The notes under the pieces were generated by a model, which ran no database searches, was not told the origin of the DNA, and saw nothing but the letters and a program-made list of their open reading frames with translations. From NCBI RefSeq assembly GCF_003952365.1, contig NZ_CP034443.1:1543001-1607000 (forward strand): a DNA stretch of 64,000 nucleotides. The letters are read 5' to 3'. A program made the translations under genes and the position numbers. Source of the DNA: Mesorhizobium sp. M9A.F.Ca.ET.002.03.1.2 (GTDB lineage Bacteria > Pseudomonadota > Alphaproteobacteria > Rhizobiales > Rhizobiaceae). Shown in pieces: positions 8,795-17,499 of the stretch. How positions within the stretch are numbered: position 1 is the first letter of the stretch; every line of letters begins with the position of its first letter.

Positions 8795-9865
8795 ATGTCA
8801 AGCCGCAAGCCGAAGCTGATCCTTGTCTACGAGCAGCAAAAGGCCTGCTTCGAGCGGCTGGTCGCCAATGGTCACGTGCCGGAGCGTGCTGCCGAAATCG
8901 CCTCGTATCTGGCGCAGTCGACCGACATCGCGCCTGAGTTCGACGCGCTTGCCGCAGCCTGCCAGGCGCGGGACCTGTCCTTCGCGCCGGTGGCGCTCGA
9001 CGATGCCGCAGGCGCGCTTGCCGGCGAAGACCCGCTGACCACGCTTGTCTGGACGCTGACCGACGGCGTCGCTTATTTCCGCGGTGGTGCAGCACCGGCT
9101 CTGGCAAGGCTGAACGGGCTGAAGGTGCTCGGCGCCGATGATGCGCTGTTTGCGCTCTGCCAGGACAAGTTCCGCGCCGGCGCTGTGCTCGGTGCGCTCG
9201 GCCTGCCGGTGCCGCAAGCCGGTCTGGCTCGCGACGGTCATTGGCTGGTCGAGCCACCGCCTTCGCCAACTGGCTGGTTCGTCAAGCCGAACCGGCTCGG
9301 TGCCAAGATCGGCATCTGGCCGGATTCGCGCAGCAGTGATCTTGGTCACGCGCTGGAACTCAGCCGGCGTGTCTTCGCCGCCTATCGCGACGACGTCGTC
9401 GTGCGACCCTATGTCACCGGGCGCAATGCGCGCGCCAGTTTTCTGGGCCTGAGGCCGGACACCGGCGTCGAGGCGCTCGGCATCGCCTTTGTCGATTCGG
9501 GTGGTGATTTCCAGACCATGGAGGACAGCTTGGCGCTCTACGGCGACACTGGCGCGGCTGCCAAGGCGACGGGAACATATGCCGAGCCTGAACTGCTGCC
9601 GGTCGTCGCCAGCCAGCCGCGAGCCGATGCAAGGATCCGGCGGATCGCAGAAGGCCTGACGGCCGGGCTTGGCCTGCGGGATGTGTTTTCCATCGATCTT
9701 CGCGTCGAGGTCGATGACAGCATCCATCTTATCGAGTTCGAGGTCTGCACCGGCCTGCCCTGTTTCGATTTCCGCGCCTATTGCCGCACGCAGTGGGAGA
9801 TGGGCCTCGCCGATGCGATGGCGGAGACCGCCGCAAGCCGTTTTAGTCGAATGGCCGCGTCTTAA
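8795..9865 (+). CDS. ATP-grasp domain ligase of unknown substrate
   Basis: A 356-residue protein. The frame is open from 8414 but overlaps the lactonase; ATG 8795 gives a sensible N-terminus (MSSRKPKLILVYEQQKACFE). The central part has GWFVKPNRLGAKIGIW (about 167-182) and VVVRPYVTGRNARASFLGL (about 205-223). The C-terminal part has IDLRVEVDDSIHLIEFEVCTG with the metal-binding Glu pair. This is the D-Ala-D-Ala-ligase-like ATP-grasp layout. It is not Ddl itself, because the N-terminal domain is unlike Ddl. It could join two amino acids or an amino acid and an amine. It stands alone between two operons, so context does not give a substrate. Confidence 0.7.
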   Translation: MSSRKPKLILVYEQQKACFERLVANGHVPERAAEIASYLAQSTDIAPEFDALAAACQARDLSFAPVALDDAAGALAGEDPLTTLVWTLTDGVAYFRGGAAPALARLNGLKVLGADDALFALCQDKFRAGAVLGALGLPVPQAGLARDGHWLVEPPPSPTGWFVKPNRLGAKIGIWPDSRSSDLGHALELSRRVFAAYRDDVVVRPYVTGRNARASFLGLRPDTGVEALGIAFVDSGGDFQTMEDSLALYGDTGAAAKATGTYAEPELLPVVASQPRADARIRRIAEGLTAGLGLRDVFSIDLRVEVDDSIHLIEFEVCTGLPCFDFRAYCRTQWEMGLADAMAETAASRFSRMAAS

Positions 9866-9997
9866 GCAGAAATCCGGCGTAACGCTGCCCGGAGCCATGC
9901 AGCCAAGTCCGCCAGCGAGATGAGCAGCGCCCGCGTACGCAGCTGTGCCGGCGACCCAGGACCGTGTCTCGACAAATGGCTTGCGTTCCGGCGCCTC

Positions 9998-10016
9998 ACT
10001 TAATAGGGTGTTAAGT
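9998..10016. promoter_or_regulatory. Candidate operator of the XRE-cupin regulator
   Basis: An inverted repeat ACTTAA-N7-TTAAGT lies 35-53 bases before the start of the XRE-cupin gene. Its two-fold symmetry and position suit autoregulation. The rest of the 185-base gap after the ATP-grasp gene holds nothing I recognise. Confidence 0.45.
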
Positions 10017-10050
10017 AAGAGAGGAACACGACCCTGCGATATACCCGAAA

Positions 10051-10689
10051 ATGACAACGCTGGCGCCTACGGAAGCAGACAAGGCGAAGCATGTCGGCGA
10101 GCGGATCAAGGCCATACGCACGGCCCGACGCATTTCGCTTCGCCAGCTGGCCGACATGATCGGCACGACGGCGAGCTTCATCAGCCAGCTCGAGCGCAAT
10201 CTGAGCGGAGCCAGCGCCAGCACCCTTATGCGGATCGCGGCTGCGTTGGATATCGGCATCAACGACTTGTTTGACCAGACCGAAGGTGGGTTCCACAAGG
10301 TGCTCACCAGAGCCGACCGTCCCCTGCTGCCGATCAGCCATGGTTGTCGAAAGACGTTGCTGTCGCGGCGGCCGATCCATGAATTCGAGGTTTATTCGGG
10401 GGATTTCGACGTCGGCGGCTCGACCGGCAACGACGCTTACACGCATGGCGGCAAGCACGAAATGTTCGTCGTCCTGAAGGGAACGGTCGAGCTGACGCTG
10501 GCAGACGAGCGCTTCGTCATGAACGAGGGCGACAGCATCGAGTATGCAACCTCGACGCCGCATCGCACGGTGAACATCGGCAAGACGCCGGCGCAGGTGC
10601 TCTGGATCATCGCGCCCCCGACCAGCGGCGCGGCGGAACTCAATCAATACACGCCTGGACAAGGCTCGCAGCCGGGTGGACCGAAGTAA
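10051..10689 (+). CDS. XRE-family regulator with C-terminal cupin domain
   Basis: A 212-residue protein: a helix-turn-helix of the XRE/Cro type (about 16-72, with ISLRQLADMIGTTASFISQLE), a linker, then a cupin barrel (about 120-200) with YTHGGKHEMFVVLKG and FVMNEGDSIEY. The same architecture is found in PuuR of E. coli, where the cupin senses an amine. It heads a cluster with a PotDBCA-type importer and an amine-oxidase-like flavoprotein, and is most simply the local regulator. The transporter starts 29 bases downstream on the same strand. Confidence 0.85.
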   Translation: MTTLAPTEADKAKHVGERIKAIRTARRISLRQLADMIGTTASFISQLERNLSGASASTLMRIAAALDIGINDLFDQTEGGFHKVLTRADRPLLPISHGCRKTLLSRRPIHEFEVYSGDFDVGGSTGNDAYTHGGKHEMFVVLKGTVELTLADERFVMNEGDSIEYATSTPHRTVNIGKTPAQVLWIIAPPTSGAAELNQYTPGQGSQPGGPK

Positions 10690-10718
10690 TGCGGGTGCAC
10701 GTAAATGGGAGATAAAGA

Positions 10719-11786
10719 ATGAAGAAGATCGGACAGGTGACCGCGCTCGGGCTGCTGATGATCACGACCGCAGCGCTAGCACAGAGCAAGCCCGTGGCGG
10801 GCGAGGTGACCGAGGGCTCGCTGAAGGACAAGACGCTTACCTTCGTCTCGTATGGAGGCATTTATCAGGATGGTCAGATCGCTGCGCTGAAAGAATTCGT
10901 CGACAAGTCCGGTGTGACGCTGCTCAGCGACGGGCCGACCGAAATCTCGAAACTGCAGGCGCAGGTTGAATCCGGGAATGTGACCTGGGACGTTGTCGAT
11001 ACCGGCGACTTCCCGCCCTACGTCTATTGCGGCAAGCTGTTCCAGAAGCTGGACTTCTCGAAGATCGATACGTCCAACATTCCAGAGGGCCAGATCAGCG
11101 AGTGCAGTGTGCCGGCCATGAACTATGGCGTTGTGCTGATGTACAACACCGAAAAGTACAAGGATAACCCGCCCAAGAGCTGGAAGGATTTCTTCGACAT
11201 CGAGAAATTCCCGGGCTCGCGCGCCCTGGAGGGCAGCGGCGATCTGTCGGGCGGCATGGTCGAGCAGGCGCTGCTCGCGGCCGGCGGGTCGGTGGAAAAG
11301 ATGACGATTGCCGATATCGACAAGGCTATCGAGAAGGTGAAGTCGCTCGGTCCGGACACGATCTTCTGGAAGACCGGTGCCGATTCCCAGCAGCTCGCCG
11401 AATCCGGCGAAGCCGACATGATCGCGATGTGGACCGGACGTGCCATGACCGCGGTGAAGAACGGCGCGACGTACACGCCGGTGTGGCAGGATTGGCTGGT
11501 CGTGATGGACCAGATGACCATTCCGATGGGCGTCAAGGACCCCGACGCGGCGCATGCGCTGATCAACGCCTATGTCGGCAAGAGTGCACAGGAGACACTT
11601 GCAAAAACCACCTCGTATACCCCGATCCACAAGGACGCGAAGCCCGAAGTGGACGAGGTCACCGCAGCGTTCATGACCAACACGCCGGACAAACTGAAGC
11701 TTGGCTATCAGCAGAACATCAAGTTCTGGGTGGAGAATTTCGAGGTGGCGAACGAAAAATGGAACGCGTTGATGGCGGGCAACTAG
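10719..11786 (+). CDS. ABC importer substrate-binding protein, PotD/PotF-like
   Basis: A 355-residue periplasmic protein. The signal peptide is residues 1-21, with likely cleavage ALA-QS. The mature part opens with LTFVSYGGIYQDGQ, and VVDTGDFPPYVYCGK follows; this layout is typical of the spermidine/putrescine group. GAAY-like hinge residues and YTPIHKDAKPEV near the C-terminus also fit. The ligand is probably a polyamine or a related cationic amine, given the amine oxidase downstream, but an amino-acid-derived compound is possible. An AAATGGGAG ribosome site precedes the ATG. Confidence 0.85.
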   Translation: MKKIGQVTALGLLMITTAALAQSKPVAGEVTEGSLKDKTLTFVSYGGIYQDGQIAALKEFVDKSGVTLLSDGPTEISKLQAQVESGNVTWDVVDTGDFPPYVYCGKLFQKLDFSKIDTSNIPEGQISECSVPAMNYGVVLMYNTEKYKDNPPKSWKDFFDIEKFPGSRALEGSGDLSGGMVEQALLAAGGSVEKMTIADIDKAIEKVKSLGPDTIFWKTGADSQQLAESGEADMIAMWTGRAMTAVKNGATYTPVWQDWLVVMDQMTIPMGVKDPDAAHALINAYVGKSAQETLAKTTSYTPIHKDAKPEVDEVTAAFMTNTPDKLKLGYQQNIKFWVENFEVANEKWNALMAGN

Positions 11787-11796
11787 GTTCACCGCC

Positions 11797-12687
11797 GTGA
11801 CAGCGAGAGCAACCGACAGCCGGACCGCTGTTCCGGCTGTCGCGGCAGACGACCGGCGGCGCTGGTTTCGGGGGCAGGCCTTCTGGCTTGTCGCGCCGGC
11901 GCTGCTGCTGCTCGTTGTCTCCTTGGGCCTGCCGCTCGCCATCGTGACCTTGCGCAGCTTTTCCGAGCCGCAATGGGGATTGCAGAACTATGCCTGGTTT
12001 TTCGGCACACCGGTCAACCTGACCGTACTTCAGCGGACCTTCGCGATCTCCGCCTGGGTGACGTTGGTATGTCTCGTTGCGGGCTATCCCTATGCCTATC
12101 TGATGACTGCGGTCGGACCCAAGATGCGGCTCATCCTCATCCTCTGCGTGCTGGTGCCGTTCTGGGTGAGCGGCGTGGTGCGTACCCTGGCATGGGTCAT
12201 CCTTTTGCAGGACTCCGGCGTGATCAACTCCGTCATCCGCGCCGCCGGCCTCGGTCCGGTCAAGCTGATCCGCACACAGACAGGCGTGGTGATCGGCATG
12301 GCGCAGGTACTGTTGCCGTTCATGATCCTGCCGCTCTATTCGGTGATGAAGACGATAGATCTGCGGCTCATGCAGGCGGCACGAAGCCTCGGCGCGAGCC
12401 CGGCGCGCGCCTTTGCCCAAGTCTATCTGCCGCTCTCGCTTCCGGGCGTGTACGCGGGCGCCATCATCGTGTTCATTCTTGCGCTCGGGTTCTACATCAC
12501 CCCCGCGCTGCTCGGCGGTCCGCGTTCGACCATGCTTTCGACCCTGATCCAGAACCAGGTGCTCAGCCTGCTCAACTGGGGGCGCGGCGGTGCGATGGGT
12601 GTGGTGTTGTTGATAGCGACCTTCGTCCTGCTCGCGCTGGCGGCGCCGCTGACGCGCCAACCGCACAAGACGGGCTCGAGACGCTGA
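11797..12687 (+). CDS. ABC importer permease, PotB type
   Basis: A 296-residue inner-membrane protein starting at GTG 11797, 10 bases after the binding protein. It has six hydrophobic helices from about residue 29. The coupling-helix motif EAA reads as ARSLGASPARAFAQVYLPLSLPG (split here by its loop), about residues 195-217. It pairs with the PotC-type permease, whose ATG overlaps the stop. Confidence 0.88.
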   Translation: MTARATDSRTAVPAVAADDRRRWFRGQAFWLVAPALLLLVVSLGLPLAIVTLRSFSEPQWGLQNYAWFFGTPVNLTVLQRTFAISAWVTLVCLVAGYPYAYLMTAVGPKMRLILILCVLVPFWVSGVVRTLAWVILLQDSGVINSVIRAAGLGPVKLIRTQTGVVIGMAQVLLPFMILPLYSVMKTIDLRLMQAARSLGASPARAFAQVYLPLSLPGVYAGAIIVFILALGFYITPALLGGPRSTMLSTLIQNQVLSLLNWGRGGAMGVVLLIATFVLLALAAPLTRQPHKTGSRR

Positions 12688-13472
12688 TGAAACAGCCCGG
12701 TCGAATCCTGCTCGGTCTGTTCTGCCTGCTCGTCGCGGTCTGGCTGGTCGCACCGACAATCGTCGTCGTGCCGATGTCTTTCAACGACAAGAAGTCGCTG
12801 GCCTTTCCGCCATCCGGCTTTTCCTGGCAGTGGTACCAGAACTTTTTCACCAACCCCGAATGGTCGGCGAGCCTGGTCGGTTCGCTCAAGGTTGCCATCG
12901 TCACGGCGGTGTTCGCCACCGTCATCGGCACGCTGGCGGCATTCGGCCTCGATCGCATGAAAAGCCGCGTCAGCGGCGTGCTCCGCGCACTGCTGATCAC
13001 ACCAATGGTCGTGCCGGGAGTGGTGCTCGCCGTCGGAATCTACGCGGTCTATCTCGATACGCAGTTGGTCGGCACCATGACCGGCTTCGTGCTGGCCCAC
13101 ACGATGCTCGCCGTCCCTTTCGTCATCATCGCCGTCTCCGCCAGCCTCGAAGTCTTCGACAAACGGCTGGAGACTGCTGCGGCGAGCCTCGGCGCGACCC
13201 GGCTGACGGCGTTCAGGACGGTGACGTTGCCGCTGATCGCGCCGGGCATCCTCTCGGGCTTGCTGTTTGCTTTCGTAACCTCATTCGACGAGATCATCGT
13301 CGCGCTGTTCATCACCAGCCCTTACCTGAAGACATTGCCGGTCCAGATCTTCTCCAGCATTACCCGGGACGCCGACCCGACCGTTGCGGCGGTGGGCACG
13401 CTGCTCTTTATCGCGACGTCGCTGGTGATCGGGGCGGGGCTGCTGATCGGTTCGAGACAGGGAAAACGTTGA
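12687..13472 (+). CDS. ABC importer permease, PotC type
   Basis: A 261-residue inner-membrane protein. ATG 12687 overlaps the previous stop (TGATGA). The N-terminal helix is at about 7-28, followed by NDKKSLAFPPSGFSWQWY, a stretch conserved in PotC proteins. The coupling helix reads ETAAASLGATRLTAF (about 165-179). It forms the second half of the transmembrane channel. One base separates its stop from the ATPase start. Confidence 0.88.
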   Translation: MKQPGRILLGLFCLLVAVWLVAPTIVVVPMSFNDKKSLAFPPSGFSWQWYQNFFTNPEWSASLVGSLKVAIVTAVFATVIGTLAAFGLDRMKSRVSGVLRALLITPMVVPGVVLAVGIYAVYLDTQLVGTMTGFVLAHTMLAVPFVIIAVSASLEVFDKRLETAAASLGATRLTAFRTVTLPLIAPGILSGLLFAFVTSFDEIIVALFITSPYLKTLPVQIFSSITRDADPTVAAVGTLLFIATSLVIGAGLLIGSRQGKR

Positions 13473-13473
13473 C

Positions 13474-14583
13474 ATGGCTTCACCATCGACACGCGGCGCA
13501 GCCATCGATCTCAGATCCGTCGCCAAGCACTATGGCAGCTTCGTTGCTCTCGACAAGGTCTCGCTGCGCATCGAGCCGGGGGAGTTCATGACGCTGCTCG
13601 GACCCAGCGGTTCGGGCAAGACGACCACGCTCAACGTCATCGCCGGCTTCACCGAGGTCAGCTCGGGTTCGCTTGACGTCGCCGGCAAGAGCGTCATCGG
13701 CGTGCCGGCGCACAAACGCAACATCGGCGTGGTCTTCCAGCACTACGCGCTGTTTCCGCATATGACGGTGAGCAGGAACGTCGCATATCCGCTGACCTTG
13801 CGCGGCATCGCCATTCCCGATCGCGAGGCCCGGGTCCGCAAGGCCCTGGACATGGTGAAGATGGCGGATTTCGGCCACCGCTTCCCCAGTGAGCTCTCCG
13901 GCGGGCAGCAGCAGCGCGTCGCGCTGGCCCGCGCCATCGTCTTCGACCCGCCGCTGCTCCTGATGGACGAGCCGCTCGGCGCGCTCGACAAGAAGTTGCG
14001 TGAATGGCTGCAGCTCGAGATCAAACGGATCCACCGGGAACTGGGCACCACCTTCGTTTACGTCACGCACGACCAGGAGGAGGCCCTGGTTCTCTCGGAC
14101 CGCATCGCCGTATTCAACCAGGGACGCATCGAGCAGATCGGCACCGGTCGCCAACTCTACGACGAGCCCGAGACCTTGTTCGTCGGAAAGTTCGTCGGCG
14201 ACTCGACGATACTGCGTGGCGCAGCCTCCACTTCCGGCGACGATACCGCCATCGATATAGCCGGACGGAAAGTGGCCACGGCCAAACGCCTTGCCGACGG
14301 CGCCAAACCCGTGATGCTGCTGCGGCCGGAGAAGCTGAGCCTTGCCAGACGGGGGAAGGGCGGACAGGATCGAAACACCCTGCCCGGGCGCATCGGCGAG
14401 GCCATCTATCTCGGATCGGGCTCCAAATACGAGGTCGTGCTGGCCGACGCCTCCAAGGCGATCGTGCGCTCGACGCTGGACGCCGAAACCTTCGCCATCG
14501 GCGACGAGGTCGACCTCGTATTCGCGGCCAGCGACGCGAAGCTGTTGGCGGACGACGAAAACGCCGATTTCACGCTGACCTGA
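13474..14583 (+). CDS. ABC importer ATPase, PotA type
   Basis: A 369-residue ATPase. Walker A is GPSGSGKTT (43-51), the Q-loop VVFQHYALFPHMT (86-98), the signature LSGGQQQRVALARA (141-154), and Walker B LLLMDEPLGALD (161-172), followed by the H-loop VYVTHDQEEAL. A C-terminal TOBE domain (about 285-360) is typical of PotA/MalK-type subunits and may sense regulatory ligands. It energises the permease pair encoded just upstream. Confidence 0.92.
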   Translation: MASPSTRGAAIDLRSVAKHYGSFVALDKVSLRIEPGEFMTLLGPSGSGKTTTLNVIAGFTEVSSGSLDVAGKSVIGVPAHKRNIGVVFQHYALFPHMTVSRNVAYPLTLRGIAIPDREARVRKALDMVKMADFGHRFPSELSGGQQQRVALARAIVFDPPLLLMDEPLGALDKKLREWLQLEIKRIHRELGTTFVYVTHDQEEALVLSDRIAVFNQGRIEQIGTGRQLYDEPETLFVGKFVGDSTILRGAASTSGDDTAIDIAGRKVATAKRLADGAKPVMLLRPEKLSLARRGKGGQDRNTLPGRIGEAIYLGSGSKYEVVLADASKAIVRSTLDAETFAIGDEVDLVFAASDAKLLADDENADFTLT

Positions 14584-14607
14584 ATCTTATCTGGGAAAAT
14601 CGCGACA

Positions 14608-15993
14608 ATGGACGTGAAGAGGAACGGCGACGTGTCATTCTGGTATGCCGATATCGGCGGCGTGCCCGGCTATCGGCCGCCGCTGCAGGGCGATATCGTG
14701 GCCGACGTTTGCATCGTCGGGGCCGGCTATACCGGCCTTTGGACCGCCTACTACCTGAAGCAGGCAGCCCCGCACCTCAACATTGTCGTCGTCGAGAAGG
14801 AGTTCGCCGGGTTCGGCGCTTCGGGACGCAATGGCGGCTGGTTGTCCGGCGGATTCTCATGGTCGCGCGAAAAATATGAGCAGGCATCGTCGCGCGCTGG
14901 AGTCGTCGCCATGCAGGCGGCGATGATGGGTACGGTCGACGAGGTCATATCGGTCACGGAAACCGAAGGCATCGACGCCGACATTCGCCGTACCGACGAA
15001 CTGCTGGTCGCAACCAACGAGGCGCAGGAGCAGCGCGCGAGGGCGATGTATGCCCATGCCAGATCCTGGGAGCTGACCGACGAACGCGTGGGCTACATCG
15101 ATGCAGCGGAGATGCGCCGGCGCATAGCGGTGCACAATGCGCGCGGCGCCTTCGTCATCAAGAAAGTTGCGCGGGTTCAGCCGGCAAAGCTGGTGCAGGG
15201 GCTCGCCAGAGCGGTGGAGCGCCTCGATGTTCCGATCTACGAACAGACGACCGTGCTATCGATCGAAAAAGGCAAGGTCGCAACCAACCGAGGCGTGGTG
15301 CGCGCCGAAAAGATCGTGCGGGCGACCGAGGGCTTCACCGCGGGAATTGCCGGCCACGAAAGACTTTGGCTGGCGCTAAACAGCGCCATCGTGGTGACCG
15401 AGCCGTTGTCCGAAAAACTGTGGAGCGAAATCGGCTGGGATGGCTACGAGATTCTCGGCGACGCCGCGCACGCATACTGCTACGCGCAGCGCACCCGGGA
15501 AGGACGCATTGCCATGGGCGGGCGCGGGGTGCCGTATCGTTTCGGCTCGAAGACCGACGTTCGAGGCGTCACCCAGCAGGCGACGATCGACAAGCTGCAC
15601 AAGATCCTGACGACGCTTCTGCCGCAGACCAAGGGGCTCAGGCTCGATCATGCGTGGTGCGGAACGCTGGGCGTGCCGCGCGACTGGTGCACGACGGTGG
15701 GCTTTGACAGGCAGACCGGAATAGGGTGGGCAGGCGGCTATGTGGGCCTGGGCGTCTCCACTTCGAACCTCTCGGGACGCACATTGAGGGATCTGCTGCT
15801 GGGCAACGACACCGACCTGACGCGGCTTCCCTGGGTCAATCGAACCGTGCGCAAATGGGAGCCGGAGCCGCTGCGCTGGCTCGGCGTCCATTCCATGTAC
15901 CAGCTCTATCGAATTGCCGACGAGCGGGAAGCAAAGGGGCTGCCGCGCACATCGCGGCTGGCGGCCCTGGCCGATCGCATCACCGGGCATTGA
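14608..15993 (+). CDS. FAD-dependent amine oxidoreductase, PuuB-like
   Basis: A 461-residue flavoprotein of the DAO family. The Rossmann motif VGAGYTGLWTAYYL is at 37-50, the flavin ribityl motif GASGRNGGWLSGGFSW about 72-87, and the C-terminal FAD motif GWAGGYVGLGVSTSNLSGRT about 375-394. Size and motifs match gamma-glutamylputrescine oxidase and related FAD amine dehydrogenases. With the polyamine-type importer upstream it likely deaminates the imported amine. No gamma-glutamyl ligase or aldehyde dehydrogenase lies beside it, so the pathway here is incomplete and the substrate is inferred. Confidence 0.8.
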   Translation: MDVKRNGDVSFWYADIGGVPGYRPPLQGDIVADVCIVGAGYTGLWTAYYLKQAAPHLNIVVVEKEFAGFGASGRNGGWLSGGFSWSREKYEQASSRAGVVAMQAAMMGTVDEVISVTETEGIDADIRRTDELLVATNEAQEQRARAMYAHARSWELTDERVGYIDAAEMRRRIAVHNARGAFVIKKVARVQPAKLVQGLARAVERLDVPIYEQTTVLSIEKGKVATNRGVVRAEKIVRATEGFTAGIAGHERLWLALNSAIVVTEPLSEKLWSEIGWDGYEILGDAAHAYCYAQRTREGRIAMGGRGVPYRFGSKTDVRGVTQQATIDKLHKILTTLLPQTKGLRLDHAWCGTLGVPRDWCTTVGFDRQTGIGWAGGYVGLGVSTSNLSGRTLRDLLLGNDTDLTRLPWVNRTVRKWEPEPLRWLGVHSMYQLYRIADEREAKGLPRTSRLAALADRITGH

Positions 15994-16018
15994 ACCGCAC
16001 CACCTCGAGGACTTCAGC

Positions 16019-16372
16019 ATGATCGACTTCAAGACCTTCGCGCACCTTGCGCATATCGACCTCGGTGAGCCCCAGCCGAAACCCACCTCGGTGGAGGGCG
16101 ATCAGCGGGAAGCGGCCAACACTCTCTGGACTTCGGATGATGGCAAGATCGAAATCGGTGTCTGGGAATGTTCGCAGGGCCGGTTCACCGCGCGCCGGGA
16201 CACGAATTCCGAAATTTGCCACATCGTCTCCGGCCGCGTGACGCTGCACGGCCCCGACGGCGCGGCCAAGGATGTCGGACCCGGCGAATTGCTTGTCCTG
16301 CCGCTTGGCTGGGAGGGCGAGTGGACCATCCACGAGAAAACGCGCAAGCTTTATATCCTGCATTCGGTCTGA
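16019..16372 (+). CDS. Small cupin protein (DUF861-like)
   Basis: A 117-residue single-domain cupin starting at ATG 16019, 25 bases after the oxidoreductase. GRFTARRDTNSEICHIVSG (about 55-73) and GPGELLVLPLGWEGEW (about 86-101) are the two halves of the barrel; the form with few histidines resembles the ethanolamine-utilisation EutQ/DUF861 group. It is common next to PuuB-like oxidoreductases. Its function is unknown; it may bind or turn over a product of the amine pathway. Confidence 0.75.
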   Translation: MIDFKTFAHLAHIDLGEPQPKPTSVEGDQREAANTLWTSDDGKIEIGVWECSQGRFTARRDTNSEICHIVSGRVTLHGPDGAAKDVGPGELLVLPLGWEGEWTIHEKTRKLYILHSV

Positions 16373-16375
16373 CCG

Positions 16376-16393
16376 CAGCGGCGGTTGCCGCTG
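16376..16393. terminator. Hairpin between convergent genes
   Basis: A perfect 7-base stem (CAGCGGC/GCCGCTG) with a GGTT loop lies between the cupin stop at 16372 and the DUF1330 stop at 16396. It could end transcription from both sides, though the T-run is weak in both directions. Confidence 0.5.
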
Positions 16394-16395
16394 AA

Positions 16396-16683
16396 CTAAA
16401 ACCCCTCGACCAACACGATCTCGCCGTCGGCCACCTTCTGGCGGATCGCGGCGGCGCGCTGGTATTCGGGCGAGTGGTAGCAATCGTGCGCCGCAGCCAA
16501 TGACGGAAACTCGATGATCACGTTGCGGTCGCGGCCCGGCCCCTCGGCCTTTTCATGCGCGCCGCCACGCGCCAGGAATTTCACATCGAAACGGTCGAAG
16601 GCCAGTTTGGCGGCAGCGACATAGTCCTTGTAGCCTTCGGCGTCGCGTACATCGACGCGGGCGATCCAATATCCCTTGGGCAT
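16396..16683 (-). CDS. DUF1330 family protein
   Basis: A 95-residue protein in the dimeric alpha/beta barrel (ferredoxin-like) fold of the DUF1330 family. It begins MPKGYWIARVDVRDAEGYK and has the typical NVIIEFPSLAAAHDCYHSPEY segment (about 54-74). I choose the ATG at 16683 rather than the one 30 bases upstream because family members begin with GYW. The function is not known. Its placement near pyrF, the FMN reductase and pmtA recurs in rhizobia. Confidence 0.85.
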   Translation of the reverse strand: MPKGYWIARVDVRDAEGYKDYVAAAKLAFDRFDVKFLARGGAHEKAEGPGRDRNVIIEFPSLAAAHDCYHSPEYQRAAAIRQKVADGEIVLVEGF

Positions 16684-16708
16684 GTTTTTTTCTCCGAAAT
16701 TGCTCCCA

Positions 16709-16797
16709 AGCATCGGCCCGAAAATCGGGGTCGATTTTCGGAAAGCACGATGCGTAGATCAAAAGTATTAGAGCGTACTTTGTGCGTCCAAGTGGAC
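16709..16797. repeat. Rhizobial intergenic mosaic repeat
   Basis: The pyrF to DUF1330 gap is filled by a stretch with a perfect 10-base stem (CCGAAAATCG at 16718-16727 with CGATTTTCGG at 16732-16741), followed by AAAGCACGATGCGTAGATC and a segment with TTAGAGCG. I recognise this arrangement as a dispersed element in Mesorhizobium intergenic DNA. It ends 2 bases before the pyrF stop and could stabilise or end the pyrF mRNA. Confidence 0.65.
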
Positions 16798-16798
16798 G

Positions 16799-17482
16799 TT
16801 ACGCCGAGCGCATTTCCTCAAGTATGGCTTCCGCGACCGCCCGCCTGTCGGCGGCGCCGACGATCGGCCGGCCGACGACGAGATGGCTGGAGCCGTTGCG
16901 GATCGCCTGCGCCGGCGTCACCACGCGTTTCTGGTCGCCATGGTCGCTGCCCTTGGGCCGTATTCCCGGCGTGACGACTGCCATGTTGGGCCCGACGATC
17001 CGGCGCACCGCTTCGGCCTCCTCGGCCGAGCAGACGATACCGCCCATGCCGGCATGCAGGGCCTGTTCGGAGCGCCTCAGCACCAGCGTATGCGGGTCAT
17101 ATTCATAGCCGGCGTCGATCACGTCCTGTTCGTCCATCGAGGTCAGCACGGTGACGCCAAGCAGGCAGAGATCGCTGCCCCTGGCGGCCTCGACCGCTGC
17201 CTTCATCGTCTTCGGATAGGCGTGCAGCGTCAGCATGGTCATGCCCATCCTGACGATGGCCTCGACGCCCTTGGCCACCGTGTTGTCGATGTCGAGCAGC
17301 TTCATGTCGAGGAAGATCCTGGTGCCGCCGCTGGCGAGCTCGCGGGCGAAATCGAGGCCGCCGGCGAAGGCGAGCTGATAACCGATCTTGTAGAAGGAGA
17401 CGACCCCGTCGAGCTCGCGCACCGCCTTCTCGGCTTCCTTCAGCGTCGGCACGTCGAGGCCGACGATCAGCCTGTCTCGCAT
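16799..17482 (-). CDS. pyrF: Orotidine-5'-phosphate decarboxylase
   Basis: A 227-residue TIM-barrel enzyme that makes UMP from OMP in the cytoplasm. Catalytic residues are visible in [13 protein letters not shown] (about 56-68, the DxKxxD motif) and Lys33 in [27 protein letters not shown] (about 174-190) is the phosphate-binding end. The frame is open upstream to 17734, but the start at 17482 gives the family's N-terminus ([12 protein letters not shown]). It lies 17 bases after the FMN reductase gene on the same strand. Confidence 0.95.
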   Translation of the reverse strand: MRDRLIVGLDVPTLKEAEKAVRELDGVVSFYKIGYQLAFAGGLDFARELASGGTRIFLDMKLLDIDNTVAKGVEAIVRMGMTMLTLHAYPKTMKAAVEAARGSDLCLLGVTVLTSMDEQDVIDAGYEYDPHTLVLRRSEQALHAGMGGIVCSAEEAEAVRRIVGPNMAVVTPGIRPKGSDHGDQKRVVTPAQAIRNGSSHLVVGRPIVGAADRRAVAEAILEEMRSA

Positions 17483-17499
17483 AGTGTCTTCGGCGTGGA

